NCBI GenBank assembly: GCA_963514095.1
Contig: OY741277.1
Coordinates: 9,180,637-9,244,636 of the forward strand
Origin: Eutrigla gurnardus
Taxonomy: Eukaryota; Chordata; Actinopteri; Perciformes; Triglidae
DNA: 64,000 bases
Direction: 5' to 3'
Shown here: one piece after another, positions 36,250 to 48,149 of the stretch
Layout: each line of letters starts with the position of its first letter
Numbering within the stretch: position 1 is the first letter of the stretch
The notes under the pieces: generated by a model
Database searches by the model: none
Told to the model about the DNA's origin: nothing
The model's input: only the letters and a program-made list of their open reading frames with translations
Program-made: the position numbers and the translations under genes

Positions 36250-36660
36250 CCAAAATAATTAGGCCTGTCATCTCAGTGCCTCTGATTTCCCCTTCAGCCC
36301 GCTCCACAAAATGCTAATATTTTGCTTTCATTGTCACATTCACCTTGACACGGATATTGCCTTGGCGCATAACTGGATGAGATGACTCTAAATTTGCATT
36401 GTTCGTTCTAATAAATTTGCTTCCTCTGTACCTCATGGCAGGACCCATCAGATAAAGTCTCCCGGAGTGTCATCAATCATGGCCCAGGCTGGCAGACGGC
36501 TTTCGCCTTCATTTGTTACATAGAGGAACATGCTTAATTATTTGTACTGTAATTAGTTGGGAAAATGTCAGGAAATGTCAACTCTCTGTTCACTGTGGAA
36601 GGGCTCTGCTTGAAAGCCACAATGACTGAAGTGTCATTAATGCCACGTAACAAGACGAGG
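36250..36660. promoter_or_regulatory. Strong enhancer-like complex noncoding block (candidate)
   Basis: About 400 bp with no simple repeat and dense developmental-type words. Examples are AATAATTAGGCCTGTCATC at its start, ATCAATCATGG near 36472, CTTAATTATTTG near 36533 and CTGTAATTAGTTGG near 36547. Sequence of this texture is typical of vertebrate conserved noncoding elements. No frame is protein-like. Confidence 0.42.
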
Positions 36661-36678
36661 ATCAGCTGGGGGGAAGGA

Positions 36679-36699
36679 GGGGGGGGGGGGGGGGGGGGG
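36679..36699 (+). repeat. Poly(G) tract
   Basis: Twenty-one consecutive G preceded by G/A-rich sequence. It sits exactly between two enhancer-like blocks. Confidence 0.95.
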
Positions 36700-36709
36700 T
36701 TCTTAGAAT

Positions 36710-37330
36710 GTAATCATGGAGAGAGTTAGAGGGAGACACAAATCAGCAATGCTAGCTAGCATGATAGGCATCTTATTAGCCGAGCAGCCAGCAGCTGTAT
36801 TTTTCAACCACATCTTGTTTCCCTCCGCTTTTCTCACACTGGCACGAAATAAAGGCAGCAAGTGGGGGAAAGAAATGAAGTCAAGTAAACAATTCCGGCT
36901 TCCCACTCGCTGTCAAACCGGCCGTACTTTGCTATGTTATATTGCCTGTCATAAACAGGCATTATGCCAAATGCAAAAAAAAAAAAAAAAAAAAAAAATG
37001 GAGATGCTTCTCGCTTGAGCCCTCCTTGCTAAAGAGGAACTTTTACAATGCAATTAATAACAAGTCAAACTGTACCTGCAAAATTATTATCCAAGCACTT
37101 AACGGGTGATTATCTGTCAACAATAACTCTGGTTTTTTCCTCCCTGAAGCCGAGCCCATAATTTCATCACATTTCTCTCCTTTAATTATACAAAATCATT
37201 CTTTATTGCGAAATTAGAGGACAAAGTCATTAAATAACCTTCCCAGCATATTATATCACCGCTAATTATTGCATTCAAATGCTAGCATCTGTGAAATACA
37301 TATTTTAGTGCCTATTTGTTTTTAGTGACA
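36710..37330. promoter_or_regulatory. Strong enhancer-like complex noncoding block (candidate)
   Basis: Complex sequence interrupted by a 24-nt poly(A) (36975-36998). The part after it is dense in homeodomain-type motifs: CAATTAATAACAAG, TTTAATTATACAAAATC, GTCATTAAATAACC and CGCTAATTATTGCATTC. There is no coding potential. It may be two elements separated by the poly(A). Confidence 0.4.
36975..36998 (+). repeat. Poly(A) tract
   Basis: Twenty-four consecutive A. No retroposon body is recognisable upstream. Confidence 0.95.
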
Positions 37331-37489
37331 ATTGGCTAATGTGTGTGGACAGGCCACTTGAACACTTATCCAAAAAGCAAGGTAATTTACACTTGTTTGA
37401 AAAGGAGGGGAGTGGGGACGGAGGGAAAAAGGAAATAGGAATCCCATAAGTGACATCTTTTGTTTTGGAGGAAAATATGTAGTATTATG

Positions 37490-37735
37490 AGGTCTCGAGG
37501 GGGGTTTCAGTGGCCATTCGTCTTTTCAAGGCCTCGCAGTGGGAGTGTGGCGGAGCAAGGCTCAGCCTGCTACCTTGCCCACCGACAGGCACTGATGGTC
37601 ATCCAAGAAGCTCCTTAATTAGCCTGCAATCTGGCAACGACCCGTGTTCCTGAGATGTGGCAGCCCTGTTTAAATATGATGCCAGATGCAGTCCCACCTT
37701 CAGCATGTCATCTCATTGTCCTAGGAAGCCATGGG
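37490..37735. promoter_or_regulatory. Enhancer-like complex noncoding block (candidate)
   Basis: GC-balanced sequence with CTCCTTAATTAGCCTGCAAT near 37611 (homeodomain palindrome). Several CAGC/GGCA words and a few CpGs also occur. The (GA)-rich stretch at 37737-37764 closes it. No exon is supported. Confidence 0.35.
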
Positions 37736-37764
37736 GAGAGAGAGAAAGGGAGAGCGAGAGAGAG

Positions 37765-39639
37765 CACAACATCCCACAACGCAGCATGTGGTGTGGGATA
37801 TTGTGCTTATTGTGTTGGAGCTTATTCTCCTTTTTTTTCCCGCGTTTCTATTTTGCTCTTGGCTTCGTCTTGCCCCGACACACCCAACTGAGGGAGATGT
37901 CACAGGAGACCCGCGGTGACCTCAACCTTGAGCAGTGTTGCAATTTAAAGATTTGACCCCAAATCCGTCTTACGGGAGTACATCACAGTGAAGTGCATGC
38001 AGACACGTATGCATATGCATGTAGCAGCAGGTGCATTTAGATCACATTTAATTATGTTTTATTTATCAAATCATCTGTGACATGTCATTACTAGAAAATA
38101 GAAAAAATAAAAGATAATAAATGTGGTTTATATACCACCACATGAACAAATCTTACCCTGTGCTTTGGCACATTCCTCCGACTGCGGAGCCATGTGAATA
38201 AAGATCCTAAAACGGGAAAACAGCACTCAGAAACACTCATTAAATCCAACCGAGTTTGACCTCCTTTCATACAGACACACTGTAATGCTTTATATTAGAC
38301 TAATCTGCGATTCAATATGTAGAGCAAGAGCGGGCATTATCTAAAACGGTGTAAACATGTCCCAGAGCCGTCTAAGATTCCCTTCTTATAATAGTTTTAT
38401 TTCGGAGCATATAAATACTGGATATACTGTAATACTAACAGCAGCCTCTGTTCAGCTTGTTTGCTCATGTGCTTCCTCTCGGATTTAGGCCGTCACAGTA
38501 ACACAACTTTGTGTTGCCGGAGTGCTTGCGAGTGAATGTGGATAAGCTCAGAGGACCGAGGACTTTTTATAGACTCGTCAGTTCAGTTCTTTCATGCCAT
38601 ATTTAGCGTTTCCTCTAATACAGTGGAGTCGCCAAAGTCCACACGCTGCATCTGCTTTACAGATCCGAGCTTGTGATTTAACAAAAAAAATATTTTAGAG
38701 ATTAAGTGACGATTGTAGGAGAGTAAATGTGTACGCTGCATACAATTGGCTAATGTTTGGGTAATTAGTAAAGCAGTGTGCCATGTGTAGGCAGACAACA
38801 GCTTGGGTTTGAAATCATTTTTTGGTTTAATGCTATTAAATGACCAAACAATTCTTAATTAAGACCATACCATATGTTGTACGTGTTCTTTCATTATGTT
38901 GAATAATCACCTTTTTCTTTTAGAGATGCATATGTAAATTGCCCGTGAATCAATATAATGCAAAGTTTGCATCTTGAAAGCACATTCATTTGTTGCTGCC
39001 TGTGTGAAGAGGGGAGATAATCTAATCAATTTCCAAAGAGGAAAAGAATGCAAAAACAGAAAAAAGGGAGAGGTGGAGGATGGCATCTAACATTAAGGAA
39101 CATTGAGAAATATCCAATTGTCTCACAAAAATGTAAAATGCCAAAGCCTCTTAGAACATTGTACGTCTTTCTCAGTAATACATTATCATGCATATTTCAT
39201 ATGGGGTGATTACTAAAACAGAATTGTGTGTCTTTCTGTTGTATGTCTTTATAATTACACCTTGAAGCCATAGCTGCATTTTTCCCCCTACCCTTTTTCC
39301 TCCATATTCATGAAAAGCAGACTTGTAATTTGATAAAGAGACGCTTGTGTTCTCAACTTCATTCAAACGGCATCATGGCGCTGTATTAAAGTGGGCATCT
39401 GTGTTCTCGCGGCATTAATCTCTTCAAGCACATTCCAGCTGCTGTGATGTGCGAGAGGGAGATAAGTCTTAAACAGTCTAAAGCTAAGCAAACCAGACAA
39501 CTCTATTATTGGCTTCATAATTGCTTAATTAAACTTTTGTCACTAATCATTATGAGGGCAATAGAGCTGTTATACAGGCTTTCTGTCGAGCAGAAAAAAA
39601 AATCAATAAACTGTGTTGGGGAGCTGATCCCCCCCACGT

Positions 39640-39641
<2 letters not shown>
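37765..39641. other. Noncoding sequence with scattered complex patches
   Basis: No gene is recognised. Patches at 38430-38560 and 39380-39600 (the latter with ATTGCTTAATTAAAC) may be regulatory, but I cannot support each separately. Confidence 0.4.
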
Positions 39642-39678
<37 letters not shown>

Positions 39679-39683
39679 TCTCC

Positions 39684-39756
<73 letters not shown>

Positions 39757-39761
39757 TCTCT
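39642..39761 (+). repeat. Long interrupted (CT)n microsatellite
   Basis: About 120 bp of CT units, broken by CCCTCTCCCTCCCTCG near 39674-39691 and by a single A near 39742. It is the longest simple tract in the window and the source of the serine/leucine frame at 39444-39800. Confidence 0.97.
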
Positions 39762-40408
39762 TTTTGTCCTCTGCAAATGAAATTCATTGCTGCCGGTTAG
39801 TGATCTGTAGGTCTGGAGCTCGACTGATATGAGCTGCCATCACCATTTGAATTGAGGGGTATTCAGTAGCACATGAATATGAACAAATGGCAAACATAAA
39901 TCTCTTGCATGAAGTACACCTTCTATCCCTTTATTATGGAACAATTGACCCATCTAAAATGAATTCTAATGCCAGGGAAAGCATTTAGATTTAAATTACA
40001 CCGTGGGTCCTCTGGACCTGAGAGATGACGGCATAAAAAAGATTAATATGCTAATTATTTTTTCCCTCCCCTCTCTTTATTCCTCTTTTCGACATTTGCG
40101 TAGGGTTATTGTGAGCCTTGTAAATAAGATGACTGTTTTGTCAAGGAATGACTGTGAGGTTCCCTTTCGCAAAGTATGCTTTAGATCACTGACATGCATC
40201 TGGCCATGGCATTATCTTTATTGTTTTTTTATTAGCCATTTTTTTCACCTTCTTGAAGTACTTCATAAAACGTGTGTTTGGATGTGTGCTCAGTATGCAA
40301 ATAATTATTCTCTCGCCGCTGACCCAGAAAGTCCATCAGATGCAAACAGAACACGATGCAGATTGCACCGTGTTCTGTCCCATATCCTCCCCCACGCCAC
40401 CCCCCACA
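39762..40408. other. Complex noncoding sequence
   Basis: Non-repetitive, with TATGCTAATTATTTTTTCC near 40048 and other homeodomain-type words. A regulatory role is possible. A 154-codon frame (40003-40467) ends in the adjacent CT tract and has no recognisable domain. Confidence 0.35.
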
Positions 40409-40423
40409 CTCTCTCTCTCTCTC

Positions 40424-40454
<31 letters not shown>
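40409..40454 (+). repeat. (CT)n microsatellite
   Basis: CT units with one CCC interruption near 40433. Confidence 0.97.
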
Positions 40455-40455
<1 letters not shown>

Positions 40456-40489
40456 GGAAATGTTTAGTGTCCCTCCAGAGCAGTCAGAA

Positions 40490-41290
40490 GCACCCTTAGA
40501 TGGGCCATTACAGGGGCCACTGTTCATTCCAAAGTTCTGCCAAACGATCACAGTTTAAATTATGTTGTCTTTCATATCCTTTAATTGGCCTGGCTTTGAA
40601 AAAACAACTTTTAGCTTTGAATGTGTTGCCATAGGCAGCCAATTGGCAAGAGCGCAATAGGGGCAAAAGCCTCATTTCATAATTTGTAGGCACTTTAAAG
40701 TTGGCTAAGCCTCTGCGGCAAATTGAAAAGTGTCCAAAATGTAAGAAGGAAAAGGGCTTTTTGACTGTGCATCACCATGAGAATACTTGACGACATGGTG
40801 CAATATGTGCCTTATCATGCAATTATTGCAGGCATTATGCGTTGGGAATCCTCGCGTGGTTTGCACGTCCTTATCCTGGTTTCTATATGACATAGAGACC
40901 AATTTGAACCAACAGTCAGGTCTTTTATTAGTGATGAAGACATTAGCAGTCATTGTCTAATCATTAAACAATAGAGCAGATCAGTTGTAATAAATGCAGA
41001 CGTGTATTGTCCCTCTGGAGCGTGATGTTTTAGCAGGATTGGACCTGACTATTACCTTGGCAAACAGAGCAAAAGTACAGTATGTTAGCTATTCTAAGTA
41101 TTTGGGAACAACAGGAGTAAAAGAGATAAGCCTTGTAAGAGAGATCTGGTGGCACTTCATAAAACATGTTTGGGAGGAAAGACACACTTTTCATCCAAGA
41201 AGCATTAGTGTGCAAGCTACTCTCTTGGCATCTGTCTAAATTCAACATGATCCAATTCACATGGTACGACAAGAACTACTGTTTCACAGA
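40490..41290. promoter_or_regulatory. Enhancer-like complex noncoding block (candidate)
   Basis: Mostly non-repetitive sequence with CTTTAATTGGCC near 40578 and a TCATGCAATTATTGCAGGC segment near 40816. Further on is ATGAAGACATTAGCAGTCAT near 40934. An 81-codon frame on + and an 80-codon frame on - overlap near 41030-41240, and neither is protein-like. Confidence 0.33.
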
Positions 41291-41689
41291 CAGGCCAGAC
41301 TGCATCTACAGTTATAGCCTCCGCTGAATAACTCGTTTGACACTTTTGCTTTACTGCCCTCACACTGTCTCCATGAAACCACTGTAACGTTGTATTAGAT
41401 AGTAATTAACTAGTTGAAGCACTATAGGGGACAACAACCCAATTATTCACAAATCCGTTTGCAGTCTCATATTGCATCGGAAATCGATATATTCTCTTTT
41501 TTTCAAAGATGAGAAAATGTAGCTCGTATCCGAAATGTTCTGCAAAACAATCACAAACTGATACTCCAAAAAAATCATGTAGCTTTTAATGACTTTCCTC
41601 TGCAACACCAATTATTGTATTGCAAAACTCATAATGAGAAATATTAATTATAACAAACTGGAGGGAAAAAAGTAATCCTTGGTTAGCCA
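41291..41689. other. Anonymous AT-rich noncoding sequence
   Basis: No gene or recognised repeat. Confidence 0.5.
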
Positions 41690-42185
41690 AAAACAAAAAA
41701 AAAAGAGAATATCATTTAATAAATTAACTTCCGTTGTGTAATGAATGGCATTCCTTTCTGCATCTCAGCTGAGAGTGAGTGACTGCTAATGAATTGCTTC
41801 GAAAGCATCTGAAGACAGACTTAATTACAGAGCCCACAGTTCTTGCATTATTATGCCATATATCCCCAGCTGAAAACAATCCGGCAGCTAGATAAACAAA
41901 TTTCATGGCAGCCTTTATGGCACTACTTTCTGGCCAACCATTGATACCAGTGTTTATTCGCAGGGCTGCGTGAAGCGTGGCAGGCATGAAAATGTGGCAT
42001 TAAAAGTGAAATCCTTCATTTTCATCTCATTAAAAAAGGGGAAAAAAAGTGAGCCGAATGCAAATACAAAAACCGTGAGCTTGTATGATACTTACAAGTC
42101 TTCCATATTCCCTCCAACGGTTCATTATGTGGTGATGTGTGCGAATGAGGAAAGGTGTGAAAGTACGCTGTGCATGGTGTACTGA
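41690..42185. promoter_or_regulatory. Strong enhancer-like complex noncoding block (candidate)
   Basis: About 350 bp of dense motifs: CTGCTAATGAATTGCTTC near 41782, GACTTAATTACAGAGCCC near 41818 and TTGCATTATTATGCC near 41845. A TGGCATTAAAAGTG stretch follows near 41995. No repeats interrupt it and no frame is protein-like. Confidence 0.4.
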
Positions 42186-42380
42186 TTTAAATGGTTTCTG
42201 GAGTCAATGATCTAGAAAATGCCTGGTTATTAGATTGTGTGTTAGTCCCGGTATTAATGTTGTTTGATTGAAATACATTTTTAAAATGCACAGGGAGTTT
42301 TCAGATGCTTACAGCAACATGCAACAACCATTTTGGTGACTTTTTTAGCTGCCTCATACCCCGGCCAAACAACTAGCGCA

Positions 42381-42381
<1 letters not shown>

Positions 42382-42427
<46 letters not shown>
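42382..42427 (+). repeat. (GT)n microsatellite
   Basis: About 22 GT units ending in GTGCGTGCAG. Confidence 0.97.
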
Positions 42428-43439
42428 CAGCTGAGATCCTTTGTGCTACCGTTTGCGGTCACACACACAGACTCACATGCATAAACACAAGCATGACAAG
42501 ACACTTCCTTTCTACTTTGTGTTTTTCATGTGTGCACTGGCGACAGTGCCCACGCCCTGGGGCCCAGCCATGCTTCTTACACCTCTCATTTTCAGTCTGG
42601 GGACTTCAACCTTCCTGCAAATATGTGGTTTTGACTCAAATAATACAACAAGGCATGTGGACAGCTGTGTTTTACACAAATCCAATAAATTATAGGGGAA
42701 TGAAAGACCAGAGGGAGGACGGAAGTCGATGTTTCTTTCATCAACTCATGGTCAACTTTTGAAATGCTCCCAGTGGTGACTTTTATGTCACAACTATGAC
42801 ATAAATAAACTTTAGTGGTATTATGGGTGACAACAGTTGTTTTTTTATTTTATTATCATATATATTTTATTCAGCATTTATTGATTATTATTTGCATTTT
42901 TTTTTAGCTCTTTCCGACATTTGCATCAGCACACTCACAACAGACTCTTGATGTATTTACTTTTATTGCAAAGGGTGTGTTGCCTTAAAAATGTTAAGGA
43001 AAGCAGTGGTGCCTCTTTAAAGTACAATGCACACAAGCGGAAATCGTTTAATAGCACGTTTGTTTGTCCCCTAATCCTCGAGCATTCTCGGAAAAAAAGG
43101 AGCTCACCCCGTAGTGAAACATAATTGCTAGCTTTCCAGCTCACAAAGGTATACCCAGGTTTTCAGCTTGAGAGTCGCCCGGTCAATTAAAATAATTATA
43201 GTATTTCTGTGATAACTGCAATGTCTGGGTATTTTAGAACATTTAGGGATTTGCAGTTGCACATAATTGGAGCTGTGATGTCCAACTCCTACTTTTCTTT
43301 GAATGGGACAGATTATATGGGGAGAGCACACAGTCATTTGATGAGGGCTATCTTTAATACAGCGTTTCATAGTCTGTGGGTGGGGACCAAACATGGATCA
43401 CGGGTCTGGATATATATGAATGAGTGTCATTATTCTCAT
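42428..43439. other. Noncoding sequence
   Basis: No gene is supported. The 125-codon frame at 42385-42762 starts inside the GT tract. AT-rich at 42830-42910. Confidence 0.5.
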
Positions 43440-43740
43440 TAAATCCATTACTGCCACCACAGCGGCTCTCATCAATCGTCATCTTGTTGATGTTAATGAT
43501 CGCCAACTAAGCAGACTTTTACTGCCTCAGCATTCCTCAACAACCAACACGAGCCTACAGCTGTCCCGACAAACCGGCCTGGTCCAAGGCCTGGCTCGCT
43601 GTAGAGCTATTAGCGCCAGCGGCAAGCCAACCATAACACTAGCCGTAGTTGGAGCGATAGCCCCATTTCAGTGTGGGGTCAGCGACTCAGCCATATTGTT
43701 AAGATGATTGTTCTGCCAGCCTTCTGTCATGGCTGATGTG
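43440..43740. promoter_or_regulatory. Complex CpG-containing noncoding block (candidate)
   Basis: Non-repetitive sequence with CpGs at 43567-43690 and a GATGTTAATGATCGCC motif near 43488. A 95-codon frame (43420-43707) covers it but resembles no protein. Regulatory element preferred. Confidence 0.3.
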
Positions 43741-44849
43741 GCTGGAGCGCTTGGCTTGGTGGCGGCTGCCTGGCTCCTCGCTGCCTGGAAAGCGGCTTTG
43801 CTGTAGGCAGCTCCGAGGCTTTAAAACCCTTATTGTCTATCTTTTCCCCCGGCTAGCCTTTTTTTTTTTTCCCCTCCCTCTGCTCCCCTCCGTAGGATGG
43901 TGTTGAGTCAGAGGCAGAAAGAGAGAGGGAGGCAGAGCAGGAAAGGAAGGAGGAAGGAGCCAAGCACATTCAAGGGCCTGGTCCAAAGTATCATGATCAG
44001 CATAGGCTTTCACGGCAGCTATTGCCTGCATCCCGCAGCATTGTTCAGCCCCTTTCTCCCTGGCAGCACTTTCGTTTGAACAGAATTTTGACACTGCAGT
44101 GGGGAATACTGCAGATTAAAGGGGACATATTTGGTACACTTCCTTCTTGGCACTTTTAAATGTTGGGGGAAGGTGAACAATTTTTAATCAAGCAGGAATG
44201 GGCAGCAGGAATTATATATTTTTCTCACGTTCATTATTTGATTCAAAATAGAACTCATCACAACAACAATCCATTTATGAACGTATTTGTCGAAAGTAAC
44301 ACATTCATATCTCAAATGATTTGCTCTTCTCTATCTAAATATTATTGATTAAAGTAGTACGAGGTGAAGCTCTCTCCACGGTGAGAATGACACCATTAGC
44401 TGAGTTACAGCGGCAGGACTTTGTTTCATCACAGCATCCAACTCACGTGCCTATTGTCCAACTCTCCCCTCCTCTCTCTCTCTCTCTCTCTCTCTACACC
44501 CTCGCCTGTCCGTGCCCTCGGCAGGAAAACAGACCTTCCTCTCTGTCATAGCGTCATCCTCATCCAGGTGTAGTTAACCCTTCCACATTCCGCGCAGATC
44601 GAGCACACCCCTGATACCTCCTCTTTGTTCTCAATGGAGCAAGCCAGCCTAGCAACTAGGCTCAAAACGCTTTTGATTGCCCAAATATTTGTATGCCACT
44701 GTGTGTGTGTGCGTGCGTGTGTGCGTGCGTGCAAATGATTGGATTCTTGGAGAGAGTGATTCATTTAGAGGCCCCTCTCCTCTCCTCAGCTGCTCCCTGC
44801 TTTCCCCAGTAATTAGCCTAGTGTGGCAGCCACCTCTCCCTGCTCAGTC
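43741..44849. other. Noncoding sequence with low-complexity tracts
   Basis: No gene is recognised. It contains a T/C-rich run at 43843-43890, purine-rich sequence at 43905-43960, (CT)n at 44471-44495 and a GT/GC alternating tract at 44701-44731. Confidence 0.5.
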
Positions 44850-45480
44850 TGGGAGAGACACTTGACACGGCAGACATCAGAGAGATTTTTCAGGAGGCTC
44901 TCCCGGCGCCCCAACAGCTCTTAATTAACCACTTAGGTATCCCCACTCATTCCCCCGGCCGGCACTTTCCAAATGGTAAGGAGGTTCTGTGCCACGGATC
45001 TAAACACCGGGGGAAGCGTGCTATCAAAAGATCTGGGTAAATGAAGGCTTGTGTAAATTATTTTTAATGATTCCCTCCTGGCACATCATTATGTTTGTAG
45101 TTACACACATGCACTTCTGAGACGGCTCATCTTCGCTAAGGTCATCAGCAGGACCAACTGTAACTAGCTGCTAGTCTGTAAATGGCTTATTAATTAGTGC
45201 TGTGGTTTTACATAGCTGTGAGCTCTGATATATAGTGCAGGGATCGTAATTGTGCAGAATCGAAAATGATGATGATGATGACGACGATAACCCATCTCCG
45301 GGCTATTTATGCAAATTGCCTCCTCATATTAGAAAATCATTACCTATCCAAACACTGCAACACTCAGCCTGTGTGAATTACAATGATGGATTTTATGATA
45401 ATTGCGATTTAATTTTCCCCCTCTCTCTCTCTCTTTCTCCCTCTCCCTCCTTTGACTGTGGAGTTTCAAAATAATTTGAT
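44850..45480. promoter_or_regulatory. Strong enhancer-like complex noncoding block (candidate)
   Basis: Contains CTCTTAATTAACCACTTAGG near 44918 (homeodomain palindrome followed by an NKX-like CACTTA). An octamer ATGCAAAT lies at 45309-45316 and GGCTTATTAATTAGTGC near 45184. A (GAT)/(GAC) trinucleotide run lies at 45267-45288 and a short CT tract at 45420-45437. There is no coding potential. Confidence 0.42.
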
Positions 45481-45879
45481 CATTGTGAGCGCTATTAATT
45501 CTATATTAGTTAAGGCTGAATGGATGGGTTTATTCAATTTCCTGTGAATTGAGATTTGTAAATCCTCATCTTTTGAAACAGAAAATCACTTGTTTGTTTT
45601 TTTTGTTGGACTGTATATCAAAAAATAAACCAGCGAGATATTTTTTTCCTCTCTTGATTAATGTTTTTTTATAAACCCTTTTATTAAAATCTGTACCAAT
45701 TTGAACATACATGCAACTATAAATATGTCTGTAGATATAGATTTGTATGTTCTGTATAATTATATAGTATCAAGTCCTATTACATTTAATAGTAAATGCC
45801 ACAATTGAAACGTGCTCGAAAATCAGCAAAATTATTCTAAATCTCCATGTGCTAAAAAATTCTAACACATATTAAAACC
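45481..45879. other. Very AT-rich noncoding sequence
   Basis: No gene or recognised repeat. Confidence 0.55.
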
Positions 45880-46320
45880 AAAAAATAAAGCTACCAATGT
45901 GTCTTCTGGACTGCACAAACAAAGCAGAACAGAAAGACACACCAGAGAGACACAACAACGGGAGAGATCAACAAGTTCTGGAAAGGCAGCAATTAATTTT
46001 AGGAAATTCCAGCTTCCCTGTCCAGCGCTGAGAGATACTGGGAGGGTTGAATTTAATTATCTGCCAAGCTCTGCTCTAACAAGTGCTTTGTAGTTCAGCA
46101 TTCAAATCTCACGGAAAGTCTTCAGAGAGGCAAAGCCAACTTTGCATTCATGAGGGGAGCAAAATACTACAGCAGCCCTCCATAACCTTGATGAAATGTG
46201 CATTTCACCTTAGGCTACGAGAGGAGAACAGAAACACCCGGAATCATTACATTAAAGCAGGTTCCCTCACCGACAACTTTGAAATGGCGCCTCGACAGAT
46301 CAAAAAGGGTTGATTCTTTA
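45880..46320. promoter_or_regulatory. Complex noncoding block (candidate)
   Basis: Mixed-composition sequence with GAATTTAATTATCTGCC near 46048, ACTTTGCATTCATGAGG near 46140 and a few CpGs. Overlapping frames of 64-76 codons are not protein-like. Confidence 0.28.
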
Positions 46321-48149
46321 GTATATTTATATTATCTTTTTTCAGAAAGTTCGAGTTTACACGGACAGGTCGGAAGGGGTATCATGGGACAAACTAAAAA
46401 ACACGAAACATAAAATGCAGGCAGATCTGCGGTTGTGCTTCTACATGCCGTGATCAGGGGATCTATCTGGCTCCACGTATTGGATCACCCCGTCTCTGAG
46501 AGCCTGTTGGTATGCTGGCCGTATCCAGGCTGCAATCAACATCTGCTAATTTCCGTCTATTAACCGTATTGTCGTAACACACGATCATGATGTTGTGTTT
46601 GTACGGCTGAACTGAGACTTATGACCCTAATCCATCATCTGCTTGTCATATTTTTATGTGTTGTCTGTGCAGTTCCCTGCAGCCCAAAGCAAGCATATTA
46701 CAAGGCCCCATTTAAGTTATTGGCCAGCTGCTCGAGTCGTGCCCAGCTGAAGAGGTCATTGTGTTTCTGTCTTCTTTTTTTTCTCTTTTTTTTTTCTCCG
46801 CTCCACTTTCCTCTCAGAATATCACACTGTAGCACAGTCAATGCCAAGCATAATACAAACCTTATGTCCTGAGAAGCGATCGTTTGCATCCACTGTGCCT
46901 GAATATTTTAACAGGCCCCACATCTTCCCCACAAAGACAAGAATGGTGGACACACATTTGAACTTTTTTTTATAGGATATGTTTTTTTTCCCTTAAATAT
47001 TTACAGTTATTTCACAGCTTTTACAGTATTTATGAGCAAATGCCTGCAAACTTTGAACAGCACAAAACATTCCAATGTCATATTACAACGCCAGTGGAAA
47101 CAAAGAAGGCAAATGCTCTGACCTATAATGTGTGGAGATTTATGTAATGCAGCTGCTGAAATTTCAATATCATAAACAGCATAATGGCTTCTCAATAAAC
47201 ATATCTTTATTGGAATTCAAATGTTCTGCCTGTCATGATGCAATGTCACGCACTTCACAGCAGCAATCAAGAAACAACTGCCCTTTAGTTTAACTGCTTG
47301 TATATATAAATAATAATAATAACAATTATAATTACTACATATATAATTATAATAGTGTGTTTTTCCATGAAGACGCGTTGCTTACTATATTACCCATTGT
47401 ATGATGAACTTGTGAGTGTTTAAGTAAATGCCACATAGGCTATAAAATATGGTGACGGGGTTCCTTCCCATTGTGAGATGGACGGGCTGAGTCTTCGCCC
47501 ATTGTGAAATAAATGGCTTTAGAGTCGATGTCCTCTTGAGGACAGTCGATGCATATCGCCACCGACTGGAGAGCCTTTCCTTTTCTCTTGCTTGACACTG
47601 TGTTGATGGACACAGGCAGTATTTTTCCTTGTTAAGAAAGAGTCTTGTTTATTCTGCAGGTAACGATCCAAATCCAGCAGACATTTGCCCCACAGGAAGG
47701 GGTGCGCTCACTCAACTTTGTCATTTCATTTCTACTGTGAAATCCATTAAGTCCACACACTGAGGGTCTCTTTTTTCATGCTTGTACAGTATTTGTCTTT
47801 TTTTTTTATCGGGAGGGGAGGGGGGGATGAGCTGTAAGGAATGTTCTTCCAAGAACGAAAGTTTACACAAGTGCTGAAATGCATTTAAAAGTCACTTGAT
47901 GAGGTAATCCAAAAAAATAGTTGAATCACAATATGTTCTCCCGAACCCTCTTGTTTCACCGACGTAGAGCCAAGCACAGTAGAGACGCATATGAAACACG
48001 GCGTGTCTAGATTAGAGACGGTCGATGTCGTAGCCACGAGTATTTCTCTTGATAGCATTTGCTTCTCTGAGTAGGAATTTCCACACATTTGGTCCCAGTT
48101 GGAGTGTTGTTGTTTTTTTATTTGTTTTGTGTCTGTTTCGCCCTCTCTC
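46321..48149. other. Noncoding sequence
   Basis: No gene is recognised. T-rich runs lie near 46770-46797 and 46981-46990, a TAA-rich patch at 47308-47350, and a G-rich run near 47812-47826. Confidence 0.5.

Noticed and set aside
39444..39800. 118-codon frame with a long serine/leucine repeat
   Set aside because: Product of the 120-bp CT tract.
40003..40467. 154-codon frame on the + strand
   Set aside because: Ends in the CT tract and covers sequence that looks regulatory. No domain and no plausible exon borders.
43205..43225. miR-101-like 'ctgtgataactg' match
   Set aside because: Only 12 bases match and the upstream sequence does not supply the complementary arm needed for a precursor hairpin.
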